NCBI RefSeq assembly: GCF_038070315.1
Contig: NZ_JBBPCC010000017.1
Span: forward strand, 62,001 to 126,000
From: Paenibacillus_G filicis
GTDB taxonomy: Bacteria > Bacillota > Bacilli > Paenibacillales > NBRC-103111
Direction of reading: 5' to 3'
Length of the DNA: 64,000 nucleotides
This document shows, piece by piece, positions 53,366 to 62,874 of this stretch (position 1 is the first letter of the stretch; each line of letters opens with the position of its first letter). Position numbers and translations under genes: made by a program. Below the pieces are notes generated by a model, which saw nothing but the letters and a program-made list of their open reading frames with translations, did not search any database and was not told the origin of the DNA.

Positions 53366-53460
53366 CTTGCCTGGTCGTTCTGCTTGTGTCTGGGACAAGC
53401 CTTCCCTGCCACGCTCTTCCGATCGGCCATGCACCTTCTGGTATCTTCCACTTTCTATAT

Positions 53461-53509
53461 TGACACAACCGTCAACCAATGCTATATTTTTAACTGACAC
53501 AACCGTCAA
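53461..53509. promoter_or_regulatory. Tandem TetR operators
   Basis: TGACACAACCGTCAA occurs exactly at 53461-53475 and 53495-53509, 34 bp apart. Each is itself a palindrome (TGAC...GTCA). The repeats lie just before the TetR gene, which fits self-repression of the tetR-efflux operon. Confidence 0.75.
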
Positions 53510-53544
53510 TTAAACTAATTCCAATACTTTGGAGGTTCACCATC

Positions 53545-54195
53545 ATGTCCCCTCGCTCGCCCGAGCAGAATGAGAAAATCCGGGAGGAACGACTCCAGCA
53601 AATCTTGAAGGCCGCCGTGCAGGTATATCTCGAGAAGGGCCTGCATGCTTCAGATATCACAGATATCGCCAAGAAAGCCGGATTGGCCCGCGGGCTCGTG
53701 TACTACTACTACAAGGACAAGAATGAGATTTTTCGCGCCATGTATGAGCAGTTCATCCGTCAGGCCAAGGATTACAGCCTGTTCACCCTGAACGCCGAAG
53801 TCGATCTGCTCGCCAAGCTGCGAGCCTATGCAGGCTTCTTCCTCGTGTCGGCCAAGATGAGGCCCCATATGGTGCTGGTCTACCGGAATATGTGGCAGGA
53901 TATCCCTGTTATTTTCGGGGACGAAGCGCCTGAAATTCTGGCCAATCATCACGAGAATACAAACGGACCGCTCATCCAGCTGTTCGAGCAGGGGATCGCA
54001 GCAGGACGACTCAAGGCCTTGGACCCCAAGGTGATGTCATCTGTGTTCTGGGGAGGATTAGACGGGGGAATGGACGTATTCCTGAAGCATAAGCTTCCGT
54101 CGCAGGATGAAACCGATGAACTGATCGAAAACATGGTGACCATGATTTTGGACGGCATTACCATGCCCAATTCCAAAGGAGATGAACGCGCTTGA
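53545..54195 (+). CDS. TetR/AcrR-family regulator
   Basis: A 216-aa repressor. The N-terminal HTH reads IREERLQQILKAAVQVYLEK, DITDIAKKAGLARGLVYYYY, KDKNEIF. The C-terminal ligand domain resembles that of multidrug-efflux regulators. GGAGG precedes the ATG by nine bases. It overlaps the efflux gene, so both are controlled together by the operators upstream. Confidence 0.92.
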   Translation: MSPRSPEQNEKIREERLQQILKAAVQVYLEKGLHASDITDIAKKAGLARGLVYYYYKDKNEIFRAMYEQFIRQAKDYSLFTLNAEVDLLAKLRAYAGFFLVSAKMRPHMVLVYRNMWQDIPVIFGDEAPEILANHHENTNGPLIQLFEQGIAAGRLKALDPKVMSSVFWGGLDGGMDVFLKHKLPSQDETDELIENMVTMILDGITMPNSKGDERA

Positions 54196-55751
54196 GTCCC
54201 AAACGTTTGAATGCTGTGATGGGCGCCCTGCTGCTCAGTCTGTTTCTGTCCTCGCTCGACCAGACGATTGTGTCTACGGCACTGCCGACGATCGTCGAGA
54301 AGCTCGGCGGCTTTGAGCAGATCTCATGGGTGTTCACGGTCTATATGCTGAGCTCGACCGCGATCATGCCCATCGTCGGCAAGCTGTCCGACATGTACGG
54401 GCGCAAGCGGTTCTATATCGCCGGTCTATTCACCTTCATTCTCGGCTCGGCGCTATGCGGAGTTGCGCAGGATATGACGCAGCTTATTATTTTCCGCGGC
54501 ATCCAGGGGCTCGGGGCAGGCGGGCTGATGCCGATTACCTTCACCCTCATCTTCACCCTGATGCCGCAGGAGCGGGCCGGCAAGTTCCAGGCGCTGTTTA
54601 TGGGCGTATTCGCTCTCTCCTCCATCGTTGGCCCCAGCCTCGGGGCCTTCATCACCACGTATATGAGCTGGCGCTGGAACTTCTACATCAACCTCCCGCT
54701 CGGTCTGATCGCCTTTGGCGTTCTCGCCTGGGCCCTCGTCGAGACGAAGGACACGGCTAAGAAACGCAAAATCGACTATGCGGGGGCGTTCTGGCTGATC
54801 ACGACGACTGTCCTCACCCTGCTTGCGCTCAAGCTGGGCGGCGTCAGCTACCCTTGGGGTTCCTGGCCGATCCTCACGCTATTTGCCGGCGGGCTCGCCG
54901 GACTGCTAATGTTCCTGTACACCGAGAAGAGGGCCGAGGAACCCATTCTTCCCCTCGAGCTGTTCAAAAACCGCACGATCGCCGGCTCCAGCGCTGCGAC
55001 CTTCCTGCAGGGCATGATCATGTTCGGATCGCTGCTCTATATCCCGATCTTCATCCAGGGCGGACTCGGCGGCGATGCCGGAGATGCGGGAAGCGCGCTC
55101 ACGCCGATGATGTTCTCCGTCATGATCGGCATGCTGTTCAGCAGCGCCACGATGCGCTTCCTGAGCTGGCGGATGAGCACGCTGCTGTCGATGCTGCTCG
55201 CCGGAGCCGGAGCATTTATCGTCACCCTGCTGCCGCTCGATGTGAATCCATGGACGCTGCGCGCCGACATGCTGCTGCTGGGCATCGGCATCGGTATCCT
55301 GATGCCGATCTCGCAGATGGCGATCATGACGAATGCCCCGGCGCGCTTCCAGGGCGTGGCCGCTTCTACCGTCTCCTTCTTCCGCTCGGTGGGCGGGGTG
55401 TTCGGCTCTGCCGTCATGGCCGTCATCGTGAATCGGCATATGGCCTCCTCGATCTCAGCGGAAGCGCCCAAGCTGGGCATCCCGGCCGACAAGCTCGAAG
55501 CGTTCACCAGTCCCCAGGTGCTGCTGCATGCAGGCCATCAGGTACCGGCTCCTGTTCTGACCATGCTGAAGAATGCACTCGGCGATGCCGTTCACACGGG
55601 CTTCTGGCTGCTTGTCGCCGCTGCCCTCACAGGCATCGTGGTGTCGCTGTTCATGGGCCGTTCCCGCTTCGACCTGGAGGCGCACAAGCGCATGCAGGCC
55701 GCTTCAGCCTCGGCCTCCGGCGAGTCCAAGACAGCCATGGATATTGGCTAG
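54192..55751 (+). CDS. DHA2-family multidrug efflux MFS transporter
   Basis: A 519-aa integral membrane protein with 14 expected helices, of the EmrB/QacA type. Motifs: LDQTIVSTALPTIVEKLGG (motif D1), GKLSDMYGRKRFY (motif A), FRGIQGLGAGGLMPI (motif B) and SIVGPSLGAFI (motif C). It expels hydrophobic drugs in exchange for protons. The TTG start at 54192 overlaps the tetR stop by four bases and has AAGGAGAT seven bases upstream. Confidence 0.93.
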   Translation: MSPKRLNAVMGALLLSLFLSSLDQTIVSTALPTIVEKLGGFEQISWVFTVYMLSSTAIMPIVGKLSDMYGRKRFYIAGLFTFILGSALCGVAQDMTQLIIFRGIQGLGAGGLMPITFTLIFTLMPQERAGKFQALFMGVFALSSIVGPSLGAFITTYMSWRWNFYINLPLGLIAFGVLAWALVETKDTAKKRKIDYAGAFWLITTTVLTLLALKLGGVSYPWGSWPILTLFAGGLAGLLMFLYTEKRAEEPILPLELFKNRTIAGSSAATFLQGMIMFGSLLYIPIFIQGGLGGDAGDAGSALTPMMFSVMIGMLFSSATMRFLSWRMSTLLSMLLAGAGAFIVTLLPLDVNPWTLRADMLLLGIGIGILMPISQMAIMTNAPARFQGVAASTVSFFRSVGGVFGSAVMAVIVNRHMASSISAEAPKLGIPADKLEAFTSPQVLLHAGHQVPAPVLTMLKNALGDAVHTGFWLLVAAALTGIVVSLFMGRSRFDLEAHKRMQAASASASGESKTAMDIG

Positions 55752-55778
55752 AACGCGCGATCTGGTTAAAACAGACAC

Positions 55779-55814
55779 AAGCCTGGCAAGCTCCCTTTGG
55801 AGAGTGCCAGGCTT
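55779..55814 (+). terminator. Hairpin after the efflux gene
   Basis: AAGCCTGGCA and TGCCAGGCTT pair perfectly around a 16-nt loop. The T-tract is weak. Confidence 0.6.
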
Positions 55815-56145
55815 GCTTGCATAGAGGAAAATTGCCCCTCGCTAATCCCCTTCGTCTCACAGTCTCACTCGCAGCCTCAAGTTCCACTGCCTCACCTTCC
55901 CCAGCTCCTCAGGATCGCCTCAACTTTCACCCGCTAAACCATAAACCTCCCTTATCTTTAATCTCCTGAACCAATAAGGGAATCAATAATTAAATATGCA
56001 GATGGCTTAAGGCACGAATATTTCGCCTACTAAGACAGGAGGGCCGGGAAAAGTAACCGGATCGGATTTTCTGCCTTGGTTAGCTGTACAGAAAACGGGG
56101 GTTTGATATAATCAGAGACAAAACAGCGAACGGAGGTTCACGAAC
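55815..56145. other. Intergenic region before the HxlR gene
   Basis: Nothing gene-like. Holds the promoter at 56085-56112 and a ribosome site (CGGAGG) before the HxlR gene. Confidence 0.5.
56085..56112 (+). promoter_or_regulatory. Promoter of the HxlR gene
   Basis: -35-like TGTACA at 56085 and a perfect -10 TATAAT at 56107, with a 16-bp spacer, 33 bp before the HxlR start. Confidence 0.6.
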
Positions 56146-56499
56146 ATGCTAACCTTTCGAGATACCGAATACAGCTGCACATCCGAAGTTACCTTGAGCT
56201 TGATCAGCGGCAAGTGGAAAATCTTGATCCTCAGCTTCCTGGCCAAAGGCACGCTGCGCTTCAACGAGCTTCAGAAGCTGGTACCGGATGCGACCCAGCG
56301 GATGCTGACCTTGCAGCTGAGAACCTTGGAGAAGGACGGTCTGATCGCACGCACCGTATACGCCGTCTCCCCTCCGAAGGTAGAATACACACTAACCGAG
56401 TTTGGCCAGCGGCTGGTGCCGATGCTGAGCATGCTTTGCCGGTTTGGTGCCGATTACGTAGAAGCTCATGGCTCAACGGCTCCGGAGCCGCAAGCGTGA
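56146..56499 (+). CDS. HxlR-family regulator
   Basis: A 117-aa winged-helix protein: EVTLSLISGKWKILILSFLA, RFNELQKLVPDATQRMLTLQ, LRTLEKDGLIARTVYAVSPPKVEYTLTEFG, the full HxlR signature with an N-terminal Cys (YSC) that often senses oxidants. Single gene; its partner is not adjacent. CGGAGG precedes the ATG. Confidence 0.93.
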   Translation: MLTFRDTEYSCTSEVTLSLISGKWKILILSFLAKGTLRFNELQKLVPDATQRMLTLQLRTLEKDGLIARTVYAVSPPKVEYTLTEFGQRLVPMLSMLCRFGADYVEAHGSTAPEPQA

Positions 56500-56531
56500 T
56501 CTTTCAGATCCATTGGCCGCTTAAGCCTTCT

Positions 56532-57968
56532 TTAAGCTTCGATCAGCAAAAATTTCGCCCCGAAGCTTTTGCCCGATCTCTTGGCCGCCTCCAGATCATG
56601 CGGATGACTCTGTGCTAAGAGGATGACATTCTCCGGGTAGAGCTTTCCTAGCAGCGCCCACACGAGCAGAGGATTGCCGCCCGCCGAGATCCCGTGGATG
56701 CCGGATTCGCCGGTCACAAGTCCCGGCAGAGCCAGAACATCTAGGGCGCCGTGCGAGCGAAGGTCCGCATCATCCTCAGAGCCAGCTGTGCTCGGCAGAG
56801 GCTGCGGGACATATAGATAGCGGTGCCCTCTGGCGATCTGGCCCAAGTCCACCGCGAACTCCCCGGATTCGGCGTGCAGCCGGTACTGGAGTGTAGCCTG
56901 TCCTGCGGAGTCTGCCGGGTGGCTGGTGATTACGGCCTCTTGAATGCCTGCCAGCTCCGTCCCCGTCGCTCCAGGCTCGAACGGCTCTCCCTCGCCGATC
57001 GGAGAACGCTCCGCTGCGTAATAATCTTCCTCCTCGTAGACAAAGGCAACCGAAGGAGCGCCACCCGATTCCGGCGAGGGCGAGCCGACCGTCAGAACGG
57101 GATGCCAGCGAAGCAAATATTTCGGCGCTTGGACCGGTGAACGGCCTAACCCCGCTGGTAGTACCGTGCCCAGCCGATATTGGAAGCCGTAGCCTACAGC
57201 CGTCAGCTCCGGATTCAGCAGGCTTTGGGCCAAGCGGACGATATCCCGATGAGGCACCTTCTTCACCAGCAGTATAGACAGGAATTGCTCCCGGGCCTGC
57301 TCCAGGAAGCGAAGCCCCTTGCCCGGTCCGCTGTGCTTGATCTCGATCGCCACCTCTTCCCAGTTCTCGAAGGGCAGCAGCGCATCCCGAAGCAGGATAA
57401 GCTGATGCAGATATTCGTTGAACAGCTGCATCACGACCGGACCCCCAGCGGGTCCCGTTAGCAGGTCAACAACCTGAGGCGTCCATAAGTGCGAATCGCA
57501 CCGGCTTCGCTGAACCAGTCTCTGAAGAGCTTCCTCGCCATAACGTATGAGCGCCCGTCGCCCCGATGAGAATTCTCTGGCCCAACGCGTCACCCCTTCC
57601 CCTATAGTCTGCGCTTGCCTGGAAAGCTCCAGCCTTGCAGCGTCTCCGAACGCCAGCGTACCCAGTGGCAGCACGGCTTCCCTGCCCGAGAGCGCTAGGC
57701 TGGCCTGAACGTTATCCAGCAGCAGCTCCGCCGAATCTCCCGCGCCTCCAAGCTGAGCGATAACGGCAGCCAGCAGCGTCCCTACTTCGCGGACGATATC
57801 CTGCGCACGGTACACCCCCTCCTCCAGCGTCCATTCCCAGACACCGGATGGATTCTCCCCTGCATGCAGAGGCCGCCGTTTCCGAAGCTCCGCTTCGACC
57901 GTCTCGAACTCGATTAGCTCCCCCCACCTGATCTCACCCTGTTCCCCTTTCAGCCGATATTCCGCCAT
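56532..57968 (-). CDS. Uncharacterised 478-aa protein
   Basis: Starts MAEYRLKGEQGEIRWGELIE after AGGAGGTGCC; the frame continues 11 codons upstream without a site. No domain recognised. The C-terminus has KLYPENVILLAQSHPHDLEAAKRSGKS, and the middle is rich in Gly/Pro/Glu segments. GC-rich, so core-like. The stop lies 33 bp from the HxlR gene end (convergent). Confidence 0.6.
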   Translation of the reverse strand: MAEYRLKGEQGEIRWGELIEFETVEAELRKRRPLHAGENPSGVWEWTLEEGVYRAQDIVREVGTLLAAVIAQLGGAGDSAELLLDNVQASLALSGREAVLPLGTLAFGDAARLELSRQAQTIGEGVTRWAREFSSGRRALIRYGEEALQRLVQRSRCDSHLWTPQVVDLLTGPAGGPVVMQLFNEYLHQLILLRDALLPFENWEEVAIEIKHSGPGKGLRFLEQAREQFLSILLVKKVPHRDIVRLAQSLLNPELTAVGYGFQYRLGTVLPAGLGRSPVQAPKYLLRWHPVLTVGSPSPESGGAPSVAFVYEEEDYYAAERSPIGEGEPFEPGATGTELAGIQEAVITSHPADSAGQATLQYRLHAESGEFAVDLGQIARGHRYLYVPQPLPSTAGSEDDADLRSHGALDVLALPGLVTGESGIHGISAGGNPLLVWALLGKLYPENVILLAQSHPHDLEAAKRSGKSFGAKFLLIEA

Positions 57969-58328
57969 GTCGGCACCTCCTCGTTGGATTTCGTCCATCA
58001 TAGCAAGCCTGAATCGGAACCGATAGTACGCACTTTTTTGTTCGATGGTACCAAGAGTGATCCATAGGCACAGAAGTGTTCCGTGCAGACAAAAATGTGC
58101 GTACTGGTCAAACAGCGACTAACCTTTTATGATCAAATACGGACGCTAAACGTTCGGCAAGAGGGGGCAGGCTTTCCTTACGCCGCTTATGAGGGGCCCC
58201 TCATGAGACAGGTCGATCGGACGGATTCTCCCTACCCTTTAACCCACTTTACAACTAGGAAAAGTAAGTTTATCGACTTTAACAGATCTCTCCATCCCCC
58301 ATATCTACATAAGGAGTCCGATACCACC
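57969..58328. other. Divergent regulatory region with a large inverted repeat
   Basis: AGTACGCACTTTTTTGT at 58025-58041 and its reverse complement (one mismatch) at 58089-58105. These could be operator halves or a long stem of a leader. No riboswitch class recognised. It separates the uncharacterised gene from the sugar ABC operon. Confidence 0.65.
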
Positions 58329-59933
58329 ATGAATAAGCGAACCGCCTTGATGCTTCCGCTATGGATGTCACCACTGCTGGCCCTCGGGGCCTGCTCACAA
58401 GCCCAGCCCCCTGCCGAGAAACCGCCCGTCAGTTCACAGGGGAGCGAAGGAGCCACCTACCCGATCCGCTCGAATGCGACTTTGACCTATTGGCTGCAAT
58501 CGCCGACCACCTTGAAGGCGAGCATCCAAGAGGTGCCCTTCTATCAGGAATGGCAGCGAAGGGTCGGCGTGCCGGTCAAATTCTCCGAAGTATCCAGCGC
58601 ACAGGCCAAGGAGTCCTTCAGCGTCCTGCTCTCCTCCGGCAATCTGCCGGATATCATCGAGTACAACTGGCTGAAGGATGTGCCCGGAGGACCGGAGAAA
58701 GCGTTGAAGGATGGCTACATCCTGAGGCTCAACGATCTCATCGACTCTCACGCTCCGAATTTGAAGAAATACCTGAAGGAGCATCCCGATCTGGACCGGC
58801 TCGTGAAAACTGACAAAGGAGACTACTATGCCTTTCCGTTTCTGAGAGAAGGCGGTCTAACCACCCAGTGGGCGGGGCCCGTATTGCGCAAGGACTGGCT
58901 GGACGAGCTGAAGCTGGAAGTGCCGCAAACGATCGAGGAATGGCACACCGTATTAACGGCTTTTAAGGAGAAGAAAGGAGCCAAAGCTCCGCTCACCATC
59001 ATCAATCAGCCCAATGCCCTGCAAGGCTTTCTGGACGGTGCATTCATCGGCGCCTTCGGCGTCATCCGCGATTTCTATGTCGATAGCGGCGGCCGGGTCC
59101 AGTACGGCCCTCTCCAGCCCGGCTACAAGCAGTTCCTGACCACGATGAACCAGTGGTATCAAGAAGGATTGCTCGATGCGAATTTTACACAGACCGACCG
59201 CAAGGCACTGGATGCGAACATGACATCAGGCGCATCGGGGGCGAGCGTCTATACCGGGGCGACCATTGACAAGTGGGAGCTGGCGCTGAAAGCCAAGGAC
59301 CCTGCAGCAAAGCTCGTATTCGCCCCCTATCCGGTGTTGAAGAAGGGGGATACCCCGATGTTCGGTCAGGAGGATTGGATGTACGGAGCGAGTGCCGCCG
59401 CAGCCGTCTCTGCCAAGTCCAAACACCCTGAGCTTGCCGTCCAGGCGCTCGATTATGCTTACAGCGACGAAGGCTACCTGCTGTTCAACTACGGGACAGA
59501 AGGGAAGACGTATACGCTGGAGAACGGCAAGCCGGTGCTGACCGATTTCATCAAGAACAACCCGGACAAGCTCTCCTATGTGGAAGCGCTCGCCCTGCAC
59601 ACCCATACCGTCAATCCCGGACCCTTCGTCGTAGCCAAGGATGTGATTGGTGCCGTCGCGGTACAGAATGAAGACCACAACTATAAGGTCTGGAAAACCG
59701 ATAATCTCAAGCATCTGCTGCCTCCGGTGACAGTCCCGACGGAGGAATCCCAAGAATTTGCCCGCATCATGGCAGATATCCATACCCTGGTTGACGAAAC
59801 CTCGCTTAAGCTGGTGCTTGGCAAGGAATCCCCAGGCGGCTACGACGGCTTCTTGCAGAAGCTGAACGCGTTGAATATCAAGCGGGCCATTGAGATCCAG
59901 CAAGCGGCCTATGACCGTTTCCGGCAGCGCTGA
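58329..59933 (+). CDS. Sugar ABC transporter substrate-binding lipoprotein
   Basis: A 534-aa extracellular lipoprotein. The signal peptide MNKRTALMLPLWMSPLLALG ends at the lipobox LALGAC with Cys22. The mature part is of the LipO/YtcQ type common in Paenibacillus (VKFSEVSSAQAKESFSVLLS, LPDIIEYNWL, GFLDGAFIGAFGVI). It would capture oligo- or polysaccharide fragments for the two permeases downstream. I place the start at ATG 58329 because of the signal peptide and AAGGAG; an open frame upstream is not used. Confidence 0.9.
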   Translation: MNKRTALMLPLWMSPLLALGACSQAQPPAEKPPVSSQGSEGATYPIRSNATLTYWLQSPTTLKASIQEVPFYQEWQRRVGVPVKFSEVSSAQAKESFSVLLSSGNLPDIIEYNWLKDVPGGPEKALKDGYILRLNDLIDSHAPNLKKYLKEHPDLDRLVKTDKGDYYAFPFLREGGLTTQWAGPVLRKDWLDELKLEVPQTIEEWHTVLTAFKEKKGAKAPLTIINQPNALQGFLDGAFIGAFGVIRDFYVDSGGRVQYGPLQPGYKQFLTTMNQWYQEGLLDANFTQTDRKALDANMTSGASGASVYTGATIDKWELALKAKDPAAKLVFAPYPVLKKGDTPMFGQEDWMYGASAAAAVSAKSKHPELAVQALDYAYSDEGYLLFNYGTEGKTYTLENGKPVLTDFIKNNPDKLSYVEALALHTHTVNPGPFVVAKDVIGAVAVQNEDHNYKVWKTDNLKHLLPPVTVPTEESQEFARIMADIHTLVDETSLKLVLGKESPGGYDGFLQKLNALNIKRAIEIQQAAYDRFRQR

Positions 59934-59963
59934 TCCATGAGTATGCAGATAAGGGAGGATGCG

Positions 59964-60926
59964 ATGAGTACGAAGGCCACTGCCCGCGCTCTGCGGCGGC
60001 AATCGGTCCGTAAGCCGCTGCGCCGGCGGATCGCGGAGGATTTCAAGCGCAACCGGCTTCTCTACGCCATGGCTCTCCCTGTGATCGTCTACTATGTCGT
60101 CTATCACTATGCGCCGATGTACGGAGCGCTGATCGCCTTCCAGAACTACAGTCCGATGAAAGGCTTCTGGGGCAGCGAATGGGTAGGGCTCGAGCATTTC
60201 CGCAGCTTTATCGGCAGCCATTACTTCTGGAGACTGCTTCGCAATACGGTGCTGCTTAGCCTCTATTCGCTGATGTTCGACTTCACCGCTCCCCTTCTCT
60301 TGGCTCTGCTGATCCAGGAGGTACGCAGCCGCTACTGGAAAACCGCCGTTCAGACGATTTCCTATATGCCGTATTTCATCTCGCTGATTGTCGTATGCGG
60401 CCTGGTGAAGGAGCTGACGAAAAGCGGAGGTCTGGTGAATATCGTCTATACCCTGCTGACCGGCTCGGGGGGCCAGGACATGCTCCAGGACCCTGGGCTT
60501 TTCCGCGGCATTTATGTCGCTTCGGAGATTTGGCAGCGGGTCGGCTGGGAATCGATCATCTACATGGCGGCGATGCTGGCCATTGATCCCGGCCAATATG
60601 AGGCCGCACGAATCGATGGAGCCAGCCGGCTGCGGCAGATGTGGCATATTACGCTTCCTGGACTTGCTCCGACCATAGCGGTCCTATTCATTCTAAGGAT
60701 GGGCTACATGATGGAAGTGGGCTATGAGAAAATTATATTACTGTATCAACCGGTCACTTACGAGACGGCGGATGTCATTTCTACCTATGTATACCGCAAG
60801 GGGCTGCTGGGAACGGACTGGAGCTTCAGCTCTGCGATCGGGCTGTTCAATTCGCTGATCAATCTGCTCTTGCTCGTACTGGCCAATTACGTGATTCGAA
60901 GACGGGCGGGGGGCGGCTTATGGTGA
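59964..60926 (+). CDS. Sugar ABC transporter permease, LplB type
   Basis: A 320-aa permease with six predicted membrane helices: FKRNRLLYAMALPVIVYYVV (helix 1), and an EAA loop YEAARIDGASRLRQMWHITLPGLAPT. ATG 59964 has AGGGAGG in front. No ATPase gene is in the operon; a shared MsmX-like ATPase from elsewhere would power it, as known for this family. It overlaps the next permease gene by 7 bp. Confidence 0.92.
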   Translation: MSTKATARALRRQSVRKPLRRRIAEDFKRNRLLYAMALPVIVYYVVYHYAPMYGALIAFQNYSPMKGFWGSEWVGLEHFRSFIGSHYFWRLLRNTVLLSLYSLMFDFTAPLLLALLIQEVRSRYWKTAVQTISYMPYFISLIVVCGLVKELTKSGGLVNIVYTLLTGSGGQDMLQDPGLFRGIYVASEIWQRVGWESIIYMAAMLAIDPGQYEAARIDGASRLRQMWHITLPGLAPTIAVLFILRMGYMMEVGYEKIILLYQPVTYETADVISTYVYRKGLLGTDWSFSSAIGLFNSLINLLLLVLANYVIRRRAGGGLW

Positions 60927-61804
60927 AAAGAAATATAAACGCGGCGGACACAGTGCTGGATGTTATCGTCTATACGGTGCTGTTCTTACTCGTCGCGGTG
61001 ACCGTATACCCTCTGCTTTACGTGATCTTGGCTTCGCTTAGCGACGGCGACCTCCTGCTCGCTCACCGGGGGCTGCTGTGGAAGCCTCTTGGCTTCAGCA
61101 CGCTCGCTTATGAACGGGCACTGGCCAATCCTGCAGTATGGAGCGGATACTGGAATACGGTGCAGCTCGTGGCCGGGGGCATCGCGGTGAACCTGACCAT
61201 GACTATTCTCGGCGCTTATGTCTTGTCGCGCCGCCACGTGCTGTGGAACAAGCCTTTGACGATTTTCGTCGTACTGACGATGTTTTTCCACGGGGGGATC
61301 ATTCCGTTCTATCTGGTTGTGAAGGGAACGGGCGTCCTGAATACACTATGGGCGCTGCTGCTGCCCTTTGCCGTGAAAACCTTCCATTTGATCATCATGC
61401 GGACGGCTTTTCTGTCGCTGCCTGCTTCTCTCGAGGAGTCTGCCCAGATCGACGGCGCCGGTCACCTGACGATGCTGCTGCGTATCGTCCTCCCTTTGTC
61501 GATGCCGGTGCTGGCTGTGATCGTACTATACACGTCCGTTGACAAATGGAACATGTGGTTTTATCCGTCGGTCTTCATTCAGGACAAAGCGCTGTACCCG
61601 CTTCAGCTCGTCCTGCGCGAGATTCTGATCCAAAACTACACGGATAACATCTCCGCAGGCGTCAGCGCAGGAGATGTCCGCAAGGTCGGGGAAACGATCA
61701 AGTATGCGACGATAGTCATTGCCACCGTACCCGTGCTGCTCGTCTATCCGTTTCTCCAGAAGTATTTTGTTAAAGGCGCCCTGATCGGTGCCATCAAAGG
61801 ATAA
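60920..61804 (+). CDS. Carbohydrate ABC transporter permease, YtcP type
   Basis: A 294-aa permease with the EAA motif EESAQIDGAGHLTMLLRIVLPLS and six membrane segments (VIVYTVLFLLVAVTVYPLLY first). The third gene of the lipoprotein-permease-permease unit. ThuA, whose gene is convergent with this operon, acts on sugar derivatives in other bacteria, so trehalose-like or other disaccharide substrates are possible. Confidence 0.92.
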   Translation: MVKRNINAADTVLDVIVYTVLFLLVAVTVYPLLYVILASLSDGDLLLAHRGLLWKPLGFSTLAYERALANPAVWSGYWNTVQLVAGGIAVNLTMTILGAYVLSRRHVLWNKPLTIFVVLTMFFHGGIIPFYLVVKGTGVLNTLWALLLPFAVKTFHLIIMRTAFLSLPASLEESAQIDGAGHLTMLLRIVLPLSMPVLAVIVLYTSVDKWNMWFYPSVFIQDKALYPLQLVLREILIQNYTDNISAGVSAGDVRKVGETIKYATIVIATVPVLLVYPFLQKYFVKGALIGAIKG

Positions 61805-61875
61805 GACCTGGCTGCGCTTCTGCATTCACGCGCTTAATCATTTATCCGGTGAAAAACTAACATCACGAACAAAAT

Positions 61876-61917
61876 AAAATCCGGCTTGCGCCCGTCAGGA
61901 GCGCAATACCGGATTTT
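61876..61917. terminator. Bidirectional terminator between the permease and thuA genes
   Basis: AAAATCCGG and CCGGATTTT pair across a 24-nt loop that has its own TTGCGC/GCGCAA stem. Serves both converging transcripts. Confidence 0.85.
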
Positions 61918-61944
61918 GGATTGCCTTGCGTCGTATGAATACCC

Positions 61945-62676
61945 TTAACCTCTGCCCTTGATCGTCTCGAGCGGCTTATGATTGCCGTACTTCGGATATT
62001 CGCGGGTCGTAGGCTTCGCCCAGAACACCGCATTGCGGATGACGCGGCGGATTTCTTCATTATAATAAGTCGGATAAGCTTCGTGTCCGGGACGGAAATA
62101 GAAGATCTTGCCTTGTCCCCGGCTGAACGTGCAGCCGCTGCGGAATACTTCGCCGCCTTCGAACCAGCTGACCATGATCAGCTCGTCCGGAGCCGGGATA
62201 TCGAAGTGCTCACCGTACATTTCCTCTTCCGGCAGGTCGATGTATTCTCCCAGGCCTTCGGCGATCGGATGGTTAGGAGCGACAACCCAGATGCGCTCCT
62301 TCTCGTCGGCTTCGCGCCATTTGAGGTCACAGCCGGTTCCCATCAGCTTCTTGAAAATTTTGGAGAAGTGGCCGGAGTGAAGCACGATCAGACCCATGCC
62401 CTGCAGCACCCGCTGATGGACGCGTTCTACGATCTCATCCTGTACATCACCGTGCGCTTTATGTCCCCACCAGATCAGTACATCGGTGTTATTCAGCACT
62501 TCTTCCTGCAAGCCATGCTCTGGATCATCAAGCGTAGCATAAGTGACCTGCACCTCAGCGCCCAAGCCCTCGCCGATTGCAGTATGTATGCCATTCGGAT
62601 AGACGGAGCGAATATGCTCGCTCTCCTTCTCATGACGGAATTCGTTCCATACGGTAACGCGTACTTGCTGGCTCAT
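61945..62676 (-). CDS. ThuA-family (trehalose utilisation) protein
   Basis: A 243-aa protein of the glutamine-amidotransferase-like ThuA fold: VRVTVWNEFRHEKESE at the N-terminus, DVLIWWGHKAHGDV (near 66), GLIVLHSGHFSK (near 94) and a C-terminal GKIFYFRPGHEAYPTYYN. ThuA acts in trehalose and maltose catabolism via keto-derivatives. Divergent from an AraC regulator that may control it. Confidence 0.9.
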   Translation of the reverse strand: MSQQVRVTVWNEFRHEKESEHIRSVYPNGIHTAIGEGLGAEVQVTYATLDDPEHGLQEEVLNNTDVLIWWGHKAHGDVQDEIVERVHQRVLQGMGLIVLHSGHFSKIFKKLMGTGCDLKWREADEKERIWVVAPNHPIAEGLGEYIDLPEEEMYGEHFDIPAPDELIMVSWFEGGEVFRSGCTFSRGQGKIFYFRPGHEAYPTYYNEEIRRVIRNAVFWAKPTTREYPKYGNHKPLETIKGRG

Positions 62677-62874
62677 CTTCCATATCCCTCCATAACTCGT
62701 TCTTGTTACTTTCAGTATATTGATTCAAATGGAGAAAAGATATGCTAAATTGTGCCCGTTCTTTATCCGATACTGCTATCCCCGGCAGGCCGTGCTATAC
62801 TGGGTGGGATGAAACCGCAAGCCTGCGGCCTCGTCACTTGTCCATCAAGCTAGTAAAGCGAGGTAGCCGTCGTC
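62677..62874. promoter_or_regulatory. Divergent promoter region of thuA and the AraC gene
   Basis: About 200 bp. A TATACT at 62796-62801 is a likely -10 of the AraC gene; the -35 is not clear. Purine-rich sites precede both starts. Confidence 0.45.

Larger units (their letters stand above)
53181..53544. other. Intergenic region with terminator and TetR operators
   Basis: Contains an 11-bp-arm inverted repeat GGCAGCAAGGC/GCCTTGCTGCC (53267-53300), the terminator at 53328-53365 and two operator-like repeats at 53461-53509. Confidence 0.7.

Noticed and set aside
54326..55969. Further long frames within the MFS gene region
   Set aside because: Shadows of the DHA2 transporter in GC-rich DNA.
59226..60647. 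Long minus-strand open frame opposite the ABC genes
   Set aside because: Antisense to clear binding-protein and permease genes; no domain of its own.
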